Shown here: positions 42,790 through 51,900 of the stretch, piece by piece
Layout of the letters: the number at the start of each line of letters is the position of its first letter
How positions within the stretch are numbered: position 1 is the first letter of the stretch
Source of the DNA: Halobellus sp. Atlit-31R
Lineage (GTDB): Archaea > Halobacteriota > Halobacteria > Halobacteriales > Haloferacaceae
Length of the DNA stretch: 64,000 nucleotides
Direction: 5' to 3'
Assembly (NCBI GenBank): GCA_003665935.1
Contig: QPLR01000005.1
Location: 1 to 64,000, forward strand
Notes under the pieces: generated by a model
Seen by the model: only the letters and a program-made list of their open reading frames with translations
Databases searched by the model: none
What the model was told of the DNA's origin: nothing
Position numbers and translations under genes: made by a program

Positions 42790-44697
42790 ATGGCAGAGCG
42801 TACGAACGAGTGGCCGCCGGACGTCGGCAGGTCAGACGAGAGTGCGGGGCTGCTCGAACGGTTGACACGATACGTTCCCGACGGCCACTCGATCCCGGCG
42901 GACGCGTGGCGACGACGGCACCGCAACATCGTCCTGCTGCTGCTCGCCCACGTCCCCGCGCTGTTTGCGCTCGGGCTCTACGAGGGGACCGAGTCGATCA
43001 GCGGGGCGACGATCCCGGCGTATCCGCTGCTGGAGGTGTTGCTCCGCCTCGGCGCCCTCCTCGGGTTCGCGCTGCTCGCGAGCTGGCCGCGACTCGGACG
43101 GCGCGTCCGGACGTCGCTGGTGACGATCGGGCTCGCGACGGGCTCTGCCGTGCTCGTCTACTTCTCCGGCGGCCTCATCGAGGCGCACTTTCACTTCTTC
43201 GTGGTGATGGGCGTCGTCGCCGTCTACGAGGACTGGCTCCCGTTTCTCCTCGGCATCGTCTACGTCGCGCTCCAGCACGGTTACTTCGGAATGACGTCGC
43301 CGGAAGCGGTCTACAACCACACAGCGGCGATCAACAGCCCGTTCGTGTGGGCGTTCATACACGCAGCGTTCGTGCTGGCGCTCGCGGCTGCTCTGATGAC
43401 GAACTAGTACTCGATCGAACGCTCCCGCGAGCGAGCTAGACAGCGACTGCAGGAGACACAGGCCGCCGAAGAGGCTCGGGCCGACGTCGAGGCGAAGCAG
43501 CGCGAGGTCGAGCAGTTGAACGAGCACCTCGAAACGACGGCCGACGCCTACAGCGCGACGATGGCCCGCGCCGCCGACGGTGACCTCGGAGCGCGGCTCG
43601 ATCCCGAGAGCGAGAGCGAGGCGATGGTTCGGATCGCCGAGAGCTACAACGAGATGATGACCGAACTGGAGTCGACTCTCCGCGAGATCCAGACGTTCGC
43701 CCGCGACGTGACGACCGCGAGCGAGGAAGCGAACGCCGGCGCGAACGAGGTCAAAGCGGCGAGTGAGTCGGTGCGCGAGTCGGTCCAGACCATCTCCGAG
43801 GGGACCGAGACACAGCGGGGGATGCTCGAGGAGGTGGCCGCGGAGATGAACGACCTCTCGGCGACTGTCCAGGAGGTGGCGTCATCGGCCGAGGGCGTCG
43901 CGGAGACGTCTCACGAGACCGCGACAGTCGCCGAGGCCGGCGAGGAGACCGCCCGGCGAGCGATCGACGACACCAAGAAGGCGCAGTCGGCGATCGGTAC
44001 GACCGTAGAGCACGTCGAGCGCCTCGACGATCAGATGACCGAGATCGGCGACATCGTCGAGCTCATCGGTGACATCGCCGAGCAGACGAATATGCTCGCA
44101 CTGAACGCGAACATCGAGGCCGCCCGGTTCAGCGGTGGCGGATCTGGCAGCGGCGACGGGTTCGCGGTCGTCGCCGACGAGGTCAAACAGCTGGCCGAGG
44201 AGACCCGCGAGTCGGCGACCGACATCGAGCAGCTCATCGGGGAGATCCAGGGTCAGACGGAGCGGACGCTCGCGGAAGCCCGGACGGCCGACCAGCATAT
44301 GCAAGAGAGCGTCGCTGCCGTCGACGACGTAGTCGACGCGTTCAGCCAAGTCACGACCAACGCCGAGGAGACCGACAGCGGCATCCGAGAGATCAGCGCG
44401 GCGACCGACGAACAGGCTGTCAGCGCAGAGGAGACGGTGTCGATGGTCGAAGACGTCGCCGAGATCAGCCGGACGACCGCCGACGAGGCCGACGGCGTCT
44501 CCGCGGCCGCGAACGAACAGGCGTCGTCGATCTCGCAGGTGAGTGCGAACGTCGCGGCGCTCACCGAGCAGGCCGAACAGCTGCAGGCGTTACTGGCCAC
44601 GTTCGACGTCTCCGCCGCCCAGTCGGCGATCGGCGGGTCACAGAGCGCGGACACGTCGTCGGGCGGTGACGTCGCGCTCGGTGACGGCGGGCGCTGA
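42790..44697 (+). pseudogene. Methyl-accepting chemotaxis transducer interrupted by an in-frame TAG
   Basis: One continuous frame of 635 codons is broken only by TAG at 43405-43407 (codon 206, context AAC TAG TAC). The first part is a multi-TM sensor region (about six segments; LIEAHFHFFVVMGVVAVYEDW) ending ALAAALMTN. After the stop the frame continues with YSIERSRERARQRLQET, a HAMP-like stretch (ARAADGDLGARLDP) and a full MCP signalling domain (QTNMLALNANIEAARF near the tip, ESATDIEQLIGEIQ). If the stop is real the transducer is dead or split. A TTG at 43516 or an ATG at 43561 could start a free cytoplasmic part. Confidence 0.85.
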
Positions 44698-44724
44698 CCC
44701 GGAACGTCCGTCGCGCCGGTCGCG

Positions 44725-45717
44725 CTACTCGATCGGAATCCGAACCGCCGACGCCGCCGCGCGCTCCCGCAGCCGTTCGATCCGGTCCTCGATCCGCGGG
44801 TGCGACGAGAGATACTCCCGCAGCCGACGCTCCTCCTCTGACGGCACCTCGCCGTGAGTCCACAGCGGCGACAGCGAGCCGACGTCGGGAGCCGTCGCGC
44901 GATCGAGCTTCCGGAGCGCGCTCGCGAGCGCCAGCGGTCGGCCCGTTACCTCTGCGGCGCGCGCGTCCGCCGCGAACTCCCGCTTTCGGGCGTGTGCCCG
45001 GAGAAACAGCGTCGCCGCCACGCCGAGCAGCGCGAGCCCCGTCTCGATCTTCGCCCTCGCGCGCCCGGGTGCGGTCTCGGCCCACGCGCGGGGGTCGCCC
45101 TCGAACCACGCGAGGGCGACGGCCGCGCCGGTCAGCAAGAACACGACCGGCGAGAGGATCAGTTCGAGCGTGACGACGACGAACTGGGCGAGACTGAGCG
45201 CCGTCGTCTGGACGAGACTGTCGTGCCGTTCGAGATGCGCGAGCTCGTGCGCCAAGAGCGCCTCGAACTCCGCGGAGTCGAGCAGACCGAAGAGCGAGGC
45301 GTCGACGACGAGCGTGCCGCGTCCGGTCGTCGCGAGCGCCAGCGCGTTCGGCATCCCGAGTCGGGCGACCAACAACCGCGGGCGGTCGACCGCCATCGAC
45401 GCCACGAGCTCGTCGAGGATGTCGTACACCGCGGGCGCGCGCGACTCCGACAGCTCCCACGCGTCGACGCTGTCGAGGACGCGCCGCGTCCCGAGCCGGA
45501 GACTCAGGTACGCGGCGAGGAACGTTCCGGCGACGACGCCGAAGAGCACCGCGACGGGGCTCGGTCGCAGCCGCCAAAGCGCCGTGAGAAGGAGAACACT
45601 CCCCAGCGCCAAGAGCCCGTAGAACGCCACGACAGCGACACCGATCAGCGCGGCTGCGAGCCGACTCGGCTGGTCCGTATCGACTGCGCTACGCCTGCTG
45701 GGTTGGGGCGGCGTCAC
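44725..45717 (-). CDS. M48-family (HtpX/Ste24-like) membrane zinc metalloprotease
   Basis: The protein has 330 residues with a GTG start. TM segments lie near 20-75, then the domain with LVVARLGMPNALALATTGRG and the zinc site H157-E158-x2-H161 in LLAHELAHLERHDS. Two hydrophobic segments follow, then EFAADARAAEVTGRP with the third ligand Glu. The C-terminal LWTHGEVPSEEERRLREYL and HPRIEDRIERL match HtpX. It probably degrades misfolded membrane proteins. It is transcribed in the same direction as trmJ, 62 bases after it. Confidence 0.93.
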   Translation of the reverse strand: MTPPQPSRRSAVDTDQPSRLAAALIGVAVVAFYGLLALGSVLLLTALWRLRPSPVAVLFGVVAGTFLAAYLSLRLGTRRVLDSVDAWELSESRAPAVYDILDELVASMAVDRPRLLVARLGMPNALALATTGRGTLVVDASLFGLLDSAEFEALLAHELAHLERHDSLVQTTALSLAQFVVVTLELILSPVVFLLTGAAVALAWFEGDPRAWAETAPGRARAKIETGLALLGVAATLFLRAHARKREFAADARAAEVTGRPLALASALRKLDRATAPDVGSLSPLWTHGEVPSEEERRLREYLSSHPRIEDRIERLRERAAASAVRIPIE

Positions 45718-45779
45718 CTGGAACCTCCCTGCTGTCGGGGGCGGACGCGACCGCGTCGGGGTGTCGCGCTCGCGCGCCG

Positions 45780-46640
45780 TCAGTCTGTCTGCGCGCTGTT
45801 CGCCCTGTCGGGTGCGGCTCGGTCGCCGTCGCCGTCGGCTGTGTCGCTACCGCCCGCGTCACCGCCGACTTCGCCGGCGTCGGTGTCGTCGGTGTGCTCG
45901 CCGAACGAGCGGTCGCCGAGCAGGTCGTTCGCCCGCCGGAAGATCCCGGTGAGCGTCGTGACCTCGCGCTCGGTCGGATGGGCGCGACCGAGCAGTCGGC
46001 GCATCATCACGCGCGTCTTCTCACGCTTGTGCTCGCGGCTCTCGATCGAGCGGTGGAACGTCTCGAAGAAGTCGTAGAAGCGGTCGATGTCGGGCTCGGC
46101 GGCGCGCTCCCGCTCGACGTCGGGCAGCTGGGTCTCCTCGACGGTCACCGAACGCAGCTCGTACAGCAGAATCGTCGCCGCCTGTCCGAGATTCAACACG
46201 GGGTAGTCGCCGCTGGCGGGGATCGAACACACCTCGTCCAACTGCGTCAGCTCCTCGTTGTCGAGACCGGTTCCTTCCCGTCCGAAGACCAGCGCCGTCC
46301 GCGTGTCGACAGCAGCGAGGCTCTCGCGGACCTCGACGGGCGTCTTGAACGGGAAGCGGACGTGCTTGCGGCTGTCCTCGTTCGTGATCGCGGTGGTCCC
46401 GATCGTGTGGTAGTTCTCGACGACCTCCTCGAAGGTGACCTCGTCGGCGTTCGGGAGGACGTCCTCGCGGGCGTGGCCGGCGAACCCGTAAGCCTCGCCG
46501 TCCCGGCTGAGCTCGGGCGGGTCGACGAGCTTCAGATCCGTGAGCCCGAAGTTCTTCATCGCGCGGGCGATCGTCCCGACGTTGCCGGGCGTCTTCGGCT
46601 CGACGACGACGACGACGGGGTCGTGGCTGCGTCCGGCCAT
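45780..46640 (-). CDS. trmJ: tRNA 2'-O-methyltransferase TrmJ (SPOUT family)
   Basis: The protein has 286 residues. It begins VVVVEPKTPGNVGTIARAMKN with the SpoU motif 1, then TALVFGREGTGLDNEEL (motif 2) and IPASGDYPVLNLGQAATILLY (motif 3, the SAM knot). A helical tail of about 80 residues (KREKTRVMMRRLLGRAHP, EREVTTLTGIFRR) is TrmJ-like and is followed by an acidic disordered end. It methylates the ribose at position 32 of tRNAs in characterised homologues. Its ATG abuts the stop of the preceding gene. Confidence 0.92.
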   Translation of the reverse strand: MAGRSHDPVVVVVEPKTPGNVGTIARAMKNFGLTDLKLVDPPELSRDGEAYGFAGHAREDVLPNADEVTFEEVVENYHTIGTTAITNEDSRKHVRFPFKTPVEVRESLAAVDTRTALVFGREGTGLDNEELTQLDEVCSIPASGDYPVLNLGQAATILLYELRSVTVEETQLPDVERERAAEPDIDRFYDFFETFHRSIESREHKREKTRVMMRRLLGRAHPTEREVTTLTGIFRRANDLLGDRSFGEHTDDTDAGEVGGDAGGSDTADGDGDRAAPDRANSAQTD

Positions 46641-47219
46641 CTACTTCGTCGGGTACTCGCGGCCGAGGTCGACGTCGTCCAGCGAGTCGTCTTCGTCGTC
46701 GTCGACCATCGTGATCTCGCCGGTTCGGAGGTCGATCCGCTTGCGCTCGCCCTCGTACTCCTCGTTCAGCCGCCGATTGAGCTCCGCGGGGTCCGGCGGC
46801 GTCGGGAGCTCACCGGGATCGGTGTCGACGTGTTCGAGCCCCCCGTAGCCCTCCGGCGCGCGGTTGCCGGCGACGAACCACTCGTGGAACTCGTCGCGGA
46901 ACGTCTCCGTGCCGGCGGCCTCCACGCCGCCGGCCTCGCGGAACCAGTAGAGGAAGTCGGCCTCGTGATCCTGACAGAGCAGCACCTCCTCCATCGGCTC
47001 CCCGTAGACGATCTCGGCCTGGTTGCAGCGCTTCTTGTTCTCTTCGCCGTGAACGAGATAGCAGGCGTCGCAGGGCTTGCCCTGCAGGTACGTCAGACGG
47101 ATGAGTCGCTTGCGCGTGTCGTCCGGGACGTCGTCGAGCGAGCGGAACTCGCCGTCGTCGGTGAACACCTCCTCCTCTTCGAAACGCCAGCCGCGGAGAC
47201 CGATGCTGACTTTGGCCAT
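46641..47219 (-). CDS. Cys/His-containing haloarchaeal protein upstream of trmJ
   Basis: The protein has 192 residues from the ATG at 47219; upstream in-frame starts give non-protein-like sequence. Features are SIGLRGWRFEEEEVFTDDGE, then LTYLQGKPCDACYLVHGEEN, KKRCNQAEIVYGEP and VLLCQDHEADFLYWFREAGG. These give a CxxC plus further Cys/His that could bind zinc. Its stop touches the trmJ start with no gap, so it is probably translated together with trmJ and could serve RNA modification. I recognise no named family. Confidence 0.8.
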   Translation of the reverse strand: MAKVSIGLRGWRFEEEEVFTDDGEFRSLDDVPDDTRKRLIRLTYLQGKPCDACYLVHGEENKKRCNQAEIVYGEPMEEVLLCQDHEADFLYWFREAGGVEAAGTETFRDEFHEWFVAGNRAPEGYGGLEHVDTDPGELPTPPDPAELNRRLNEEYEGERKRIDLRTGEITMVDDDEDDSLDDVDLGREYPTK

Positions 47220-47337
47220 TGGCGATGCGTAGCGCGCCGTCGGATAAAAAGAGCGTGCCTCGGTCGCGGACGACCGACTCGGGGGCCGCCGAGCCGCCGG
47301 GGGAACTCTCAAGACGCGCCGCGGGAAACCACGGGGT

Positions 47338-47832
47338 ATGCCCGCAGACGAGTCGTCTTCGTCGCCGGCGTCGACCGCCGGGAGTTCGAGCTCCTCTTAT
47401 CCGGACGCGTCGCCGCTGTCTCCGCGGACAGAGGCCCTGCTTCTCGGCCGCGACCCCGACGAGGCGGTCCGGCTGTCGGCCGTCGCTGGCGTCCTGTTCG
47501 CGGTCACGTTCGTCGTCCACCTGCCGCCGCGGCTTGCGGGCTGGCTGTCCTTTCCGTTCGGCCTGCTCCTGCCGCTGCTCGTCGGTGTCGCGTTCCTCGC
47601 GGCCACCGTCGGAGCCTACCGAAACGACGGCTTCCTCGTCGCCCTCGCGCTCGCCGGCGGACCGAGCTTCGGGTTCTATCTCCCGCTGGGGCTGTTCGAG
47701 CTGACGTACCCTAGTTCGACCGTCTTCGAGGGGCTGACGATCGGCGCGACCGTCGCCGTCGCCGCCGGGACGGCCGGCTTCCTCGTCGGTGCCGGCGGAC
47801 GGCGACTGCTCGAACGCGCCGCGGAGAGCTGA
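47338..47832 (+). CDS. Four-TM membrane protein, unknown function
   Basis: The protein has 164 residues. A Ser/Ala-rich N terminus of about 40 residues leads to four hydrophobic segments: VAGVLFAVTFVVHLPPRLAG, FGLLLPLLVGVAFLAATVGA, FLVALALAGGPSFGFYLPLG and IGATVAVAAGTAGFLVGAGG. No family motif is visible. It is 83 bases before rqcH on the same strand. Confidence 0.75.
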   Translation: MPADESSSSPASTAGSSSSSYPDASPLSPRTEALLLGRDPDEAVRLSAVAGVLFAVTFVVHLPPRLAGWLSFPFGLLLPLLVGVAFLAATVGAYRNDGFLVALALAGGPSFGFYLPLGLFELTYPSSTVFEGLTIGATVAVAAGTAGFLVGAGGRRLLERAAES

Positions 47833-47914
47833 GGCGAACCTTCGGCGCGCAGTCGAGAACGCCGCTGGCGCGCGGAGCGTGCGCCTTTTGGCTCCCCCGC
47901 GAGAACGGAGGCGT

Positions 47915-50023
47915 ATGGACCCGAAGCGGGAGCTCACGAGCGTCGACCTGGCCGCCCTCGTCACCGAACTGAACCGGTACGAGGGGGCGAAAGTCGACAA
48001 GGCCTACCTGTACGGCGACGACCTGCTCCGCTTCCGGATGCGCGATTTCGACCGCGGCCGCGTGGAACTCATCCTCGAAGTCGGCGACGTCAAGCGCGCC
48101 CACGTCGCGGATCCCGAGCGCGTCCCCGACGCCCCCGGACGACCGCCGAACTTCGCGATGATGCTGCGGAACCGCCTGTCGGGAGCCGACTTCGCGGGCG
48201 TCGAGCAGTTCGAGTTCGACCGGATCCTCGTCTTCGAGTTCGAGCGCGGCGACGAGAACACCCGACTCGTCGTCGAACTGTTCGGCCAGGGCAACGTGGC
48301 CGTCTTAGACGAGACGGGCGAGGTCGTCCAGAGCCTCGAGACGGTCCGGCTGAAGTCCCGGACGGTCGCCCCCGGCGCGCAGTACGAGTTCCCGTCGTCG
48401 CGGCTCAACCCCCTCACGGTCGGCTACGACGCCCTCGTCCGGCGGATGGAGGACTCCGATACCGACGTCGTCCGGACGCTCGCGACCCAGCTGAACCTCG
48501 GCGGGCTCTACGCCGAGGAGGTCTGTACGCGCGCCGGCGTCGACAAGACCACGCCGATCGCCGAGGCCGGCGACGACGAGTACCGGGCGCTCCACGGCGC
48601 GATCGAGGATCTCCGGACGCGGCTCCGCGGCGGCGAGTTCGACCCCCGCGTCTACACCGACGACGACGGCGCGGTCGTCGACGCGACGCCGTTCCCGCTG
48701 GAGGAGCACGCGCGCGCCGGCCTCGACAGCGAGGCGTACGACACGTTCAACGAGGCGCTCGACGAGTACTTCCACCGGCTGGAGCTCGACGCGGAGACGC
48801 CCGAGGAGACGGGGCGCGAGCGCCCGGACTTCGAGGCGGAGATCGAGAAGCAAAAGCGGATCATCGCCCAGCAGGAGGGCGCGATCGAAGGCTTCGAAGA
48901 GCAGGCCGAGACCGAGCGCCGCCGCGCGGAGCTGCTGTACGCGAACTACGACCTCGTCGACGACGTCATCTCGACCGTCCGCGAGGCGCGCGAGAGCGGC
49001 GTCCCCTGGGACGAGATCCGCGAGACGCTCGCGGCGGGAGCCGAGCAGGGAATCCCCGCGGCCGAGGCGGTCGTCGATCTCGACGGAGCCGAGGGGACGG
49101 TCACGATCGAACTCGACGACACCCGAGTCGAGGTCGTCGTCGACACCGGCGTCGAGAAGAACGCCGATCGGCTGTACACCGAGGCAAAGCGTATCGAGGA
49201 CAAAAAGGAGGGCGCGCTCGCGGCGATCGAGAACACCCGCGAGGAGCTCGAAGCCGTGAAACGGCGGCGCGAGGAGTGGGAGGCCGACGACGAAGACGAG
49301 GAGAACGAGGCCGAGGACGCCGAACCCGAAGACCGCGATTGGCTCGCGATGGAGTCGATTCCGATCCGCACCTCGGAGGACTGGTACGAGCGGTTCCGGT
49401 GGTTCCGCAGCTCCGACGGCTTCCTCGTCATCGGCGGCCGCAACGCCGACCAAAACGAGGAGATCGTCACGAAGTACCTGAACAAACACGACCTGTTCTT
49501 CCACACGCAGGCCCACGGCGGTCCGGTGACCGTCGTGAAGGCGACGGGGCCCTCTGAGCCCTCTGAGGCGGTCGAATTCCCCGAATCGACGAAAGCGGAG
49601 GCCGCGCAGTTCGCCGTCGCGTACTCGTCGATCTGGAAGGAGGGCCGCTTCGCCGGCGAGGCGTATATGGTCACGCCTGATCAGGTGTCGAAGACGCCCG
49701 AGTCCGGCGAGTACATCGAGAAGGGATCGTTCGTCATCCGCGGCGAGCGGACCTACTTCAGAGACGTCGCCGCCGAGGTGGCGATCGGTATCCAGTGTGA
49801 GGGCGAGACGCAGGTCCTCGGCGGTCCGCCGTCGGCGATCGAAGACGCGGTCGAAACGTCGATTCGCGTCCAGCCCGGACGCTACGCCCAGAACGACGCC
49901 GCGAAGATGCTCTACCGGGAGTTCCGTGACCGGTTCACCGACCAGAAGTTCCTCCGGAAAGTCGCGACCCCGGACAAGATCCAGGAGTTCCTGCCGCCCG
50001 GCGGGAGCGAACTCGTCGAGTAA
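47915..50023 (+). CDS. rqcH: RqcH, NFACT-family ribosome quality-control factor
   Basis: The 702-residue protein starts MDPKRELTSVDLAALVTELN. The NFACT-N part (about 1-180) contains NFAMMLRNRLSGADFAGVEQ. A coiled-coil middle (about 300-480) has IEKQKRIIAQQEGAIEGFEE and an acidic linker of about 20 residues. The NFACT-R region is VIGGRNADQNEEIVTKYLNK (about 507-526) with FFHTQAHGGPVTVVK. RqcH/Rqc2/NEMF binds obstructed large subunits and recruits tRNA-Ala to add C-terminal tails in bacteria and eukaryotes; the archaeal activity is inferred. The start follows a 15-residue-longer open frame that looks non-coding. Confidence 0.93.
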   Translation: MDPKRELTSVDLAALVTELNRYEGAKVDKAYLYGDDLLRFRMRDFDRGRVELILEVGDVKRAHVADPERVPDAPGRPPNFAMMLRNRLSGADFAGVEQFEFDRILVFEFERGDENTRLVVELFGQGNVAVLDETGEVVQSLETVRLKSRTVAPGAQYEFPSSRLNPLTVGYDALVRRMEDSDTDVVRTLATQLNLGGLYAEEVCTRAGVDKTTPIAEAGDDEYRALHGAIEDLRTRLRGGEFDPRVYTDDDGAVVDATPFPLEEHARAGLDSEAYDTFNEALDEYFHRLELDAETPEETGRERPDFEAEIEKQKRIIAQQEGAIEGFEEQAETERRRAELLYANYDLVDDVISTVREARESGVPWDEIRETLAAGAEQGIPAAEAVVDLDGAEGTVTIELDDTRVEVVVDTGVEKNADRLYTEAKRIEDKKEGALAAIENTREELEAVKRRREEWEADDEDEENEAEDAEPEDRDWLAMESIPIRTSEDWYERFRWFRSSDGFLVIGGRNADQNEEIVTKYLNKHDLFFHTQAHGGPVTVVKATGPSEPSEAVEFPESTKAEAAQFAVAYSSIWKEGRFAGEAYMVTPDQVSKTPESGEYIEKGSFVIRGERTYFRDVAAEVAIGIQCEGETQVLGGPPSAIEDAVETSIRVQPGRYAQNDAAKMLYREFRDRFTDQKFLRKVATPDKIQEFLPPGGSELVE

Positions 50024-50326
50024 ACTGCGTCGGCGGTGGGGACAGTCGCGGTGCATCGGCGACGGCGACAGTCGCAGTGCGTCGGCGACGGCGACAGTCG
50101 CAGTGCGTCGGCGACAGTCGATGAACGTCGAGAGCCGTCAGCGGCCTCGAAACGGCGCGTTTGCTCACGTCGCATCAGCGGTACGACAGACGTACTCCGA
50201 GTACGAGGCCTATGTTTATCTCAGATGACAGCGTACTAATTACTCGGAGCACTCGGCTGTCCCGGCTCGGTGCCACGAGCGTGCGCAGCGGCTGCGACGT
50301 GGGACACGCCCCGCTCGGAGATCAGT
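50024..50326. other. 303-base intergenic region with tandem repeat and A+T box
   Basis: The first part holds the 26-base repeat block. Around 50210-50220 an A+T motif (CTATGTTTATCTC) could be a promoter for the DUF4013 gene, though it is about 110 bases before that start. No gene is seen. Confidence 0.45.
50041..50120. repeat. 26-base tandem repeat after rqcH
   Basis: A unit beginning GACAGTCGCAGTGCGTCGGC recurs at 50041, 50067 and 50093, with a shortened fourth start at 50113. Copies are nearly identical. Confidence 0.9.
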
Positions 50327-51040
50327 ATGATACAGGAGTCACTCGAGTACCAGAGACGCGACGAGAACTGGATCACGACCGTCCTCATCGGGGGGATTCT
50401 CAGCATCTTGGGCGTACTGATCGTCCCGACGCTGTTCGTCCTCGGCTATCTCGTCCGGGTCGTCCGCGGGACGATGCACGGCGAGGAACAGCCGCCGGTG
50501 TTCGAAGACTGGGGCGACCTGTTCGGCGACGGCGTGCGGGCGTTCGTCGTCGTCTTCGTCTACGGCCTCGTCCCCGGAATCATCGCGGCCGTCGTCGTCG
50601 GTGGCGGCATCCTCTCGTTCGTCGTCGGCGGAGGATCGGACTCCGCGGGCCTGGTCGGGCTCGGAATGGCCGGGATCCTCGTCGGGAGCCTGCTGGCGCT
50701 CGTGGTGAGTCTGCTGGCGGCGTACGTCATCCCGGCGGCGATCGCGAACTTCGCCCAGACCGGGCAGCTCGGGTCCGCGTTCTCGATCAGTGACCTCCGT
50801 CCCGTGCTGACGTCGGGTACGTACGCGACCGCCTGGGTGTACGGTTTCGCGCTCATCGTCGCGGCCAGCCTCGTCGCCGGCGTGCTGAACGCCATTCCGC
50901 TGCTCGGGCTCCTCGCGAGCGGGTTCCTCGGCTTCTACGCCGCGGTGGCCGCGTACTACCTCATCGGGCAGGCGTGGGGCGAGATCCGCGACGTCGAGGT
51001 GCGGGAGAGCGACTCGCTCGACGAGCAGGCGGCGGTCTGA
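50327..51040 (+). CDS. DUF4013 membrane protein, copy 1
   Basis: The protein has 237 residues from the ATG at 50327 (MIQESLEYQRRDENWITTVL). The DUF4013 pattern is present: a first TM, then GYLVRVVRGTMHGEEQPPVF and EDWGDLFGDGVRAFVV, followed by four or five TM helices and the conserved AIANFAQTGQLGSAFSI region. The function of DUF4013 proteins is not established. A homologue follows 139 bases downstream. Confidence 0.9.
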   Translation: MIQESLEYQRRDENWITTVLIGGILSILGVLIVPTLFVLGYLVRVVRGTMHGEEQPPVFEDWGDLFGDGVRAFVVVFVYGLVPGIIAAVVVGGGILSFVVGGGSDSAGLVGLGMAGILVGSLLALVVSLLAAYVIPAAIANFAQTGQLGSAFSISDLRPVLTSGTYATAWVYGFALIVAASLVAGVLNAIPLLGLLASGFLGFYAAVAAYYLIGQAWGEIRDVEVRESDSLDEQAAV

Positions 51041-51087
51041 TCCACGGCGTCGCCTGATCCGCAGCGTCGCCTGATCCACAGCGTCGC
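51037..51087. repeat. 17-base tandem repeat starting at the DUF4013 stop codon
   Basis: Three copies of CTGATCCACAGCGTCGC-like units run at 51037, 51054 and 51071. The first contains the TGA stop of the preceding gene. Confidence 0.9.
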
Positions 51088-51179
51088 CTCTTTGGCGTGC
51101 CGGATGGCTCTCTACGATCGACGCACTCCCCGCATCGAATCCCCCACAGTTAGGTGGCCTGTCCGACACGATCCAGTCG

Positions 51180-51866
51180 ATGCTGTCTGATGCCCTCCAC
51201 TATCCGCTCGATAGCGACGACTGGCTTCGAACGATCCTCGTCGGCGGTCTGCTGAACGTCCTTTCAGTGCTCGTCGTCCCGATTCCCCTCCTCCAGGGGT
51301 ACTACGTGCGCGTCCTGCGCGGGACGACCGACGACGACTCCCGGCCACCGCGGTTCGACGAGTGGGGCGACCTGTTCGTCGACGGCCTGAAACTGATCGG
51401 TGTCAACATCGCGGTTGCGCTCGTGGTCATCGTGGCGATGTTCGTCGTCGGGATCGTCACAGGGTTCGGTTCGGCGATCGGGTCCGGCGCGGGCCCCGTG
51501 GTCGGAACCGGATCGAACGGCGGTCCCGTGCGACTGCTGACCGCCGTCGCGTTCCTCGGCTTCGTCGCGTTCGCGCTCGTGCTCGGCTACGTCGCGCCCG
51601 CGATGTTCGCGAACTTCGCCCGCGAGGACTCGATGGCGGCCGCCTTCGACGTCTCGACGGTGCTCGCGGCGGCGACGACTTCGGAGTACCTGATCGCGTG
51701 GGTGTTGGCCGCTGTCGTCGCGCTCGTGCTCGGGACGCTCGCGAGCGTCCTCAGCGTCCTCGTGGTCGGTCTGTTCGGCCTCTTCTACGTGCAGGTCGTG
51801 ACGTACTACCTGTTCGGTCGCGGCTTCGCCGCCGGGCTGGCGGACGCGGAGTCCGAGGCGCTATAG
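51180..51866 (+). CDS. DUF4013 membrane protein, copy 2
   Basis: The protein has 228 residues and starts [20 protein letters not shown]. It shares the order and motifs of the upstream copy ([55 protein letters not shown]), so the pair is a tandem duplication that has diverged. Six hydrophobic segments are visible. It is 34 bases before pelA and probably shares its transcript. Confidence 0.9.
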   Translation: MLSDALHYPLDSDDWLRTILVGGLLNVLSVLVVPIPLLQGYYVRVLRGTTDDDSRPPRFDEWGDLFVDGLKLIGVNIAVALVVIVAMFVVGIVTGFGSAIGSGAGPVVGTGSNGGPVRLLTAVAFLGFVAFALVLGYVAPAMFANFAREDSMAAAFDVSTVLAAATTSEYLIAWVLAAVVALVLGTLASVLSVLVVGLFGLFYVQVVTYYLFGRGFAAGLADAESEAL

Positions 51867-51900
51867 CAGGACCTTTCTCCCCGCGTCCGGAAGCGGAGAT

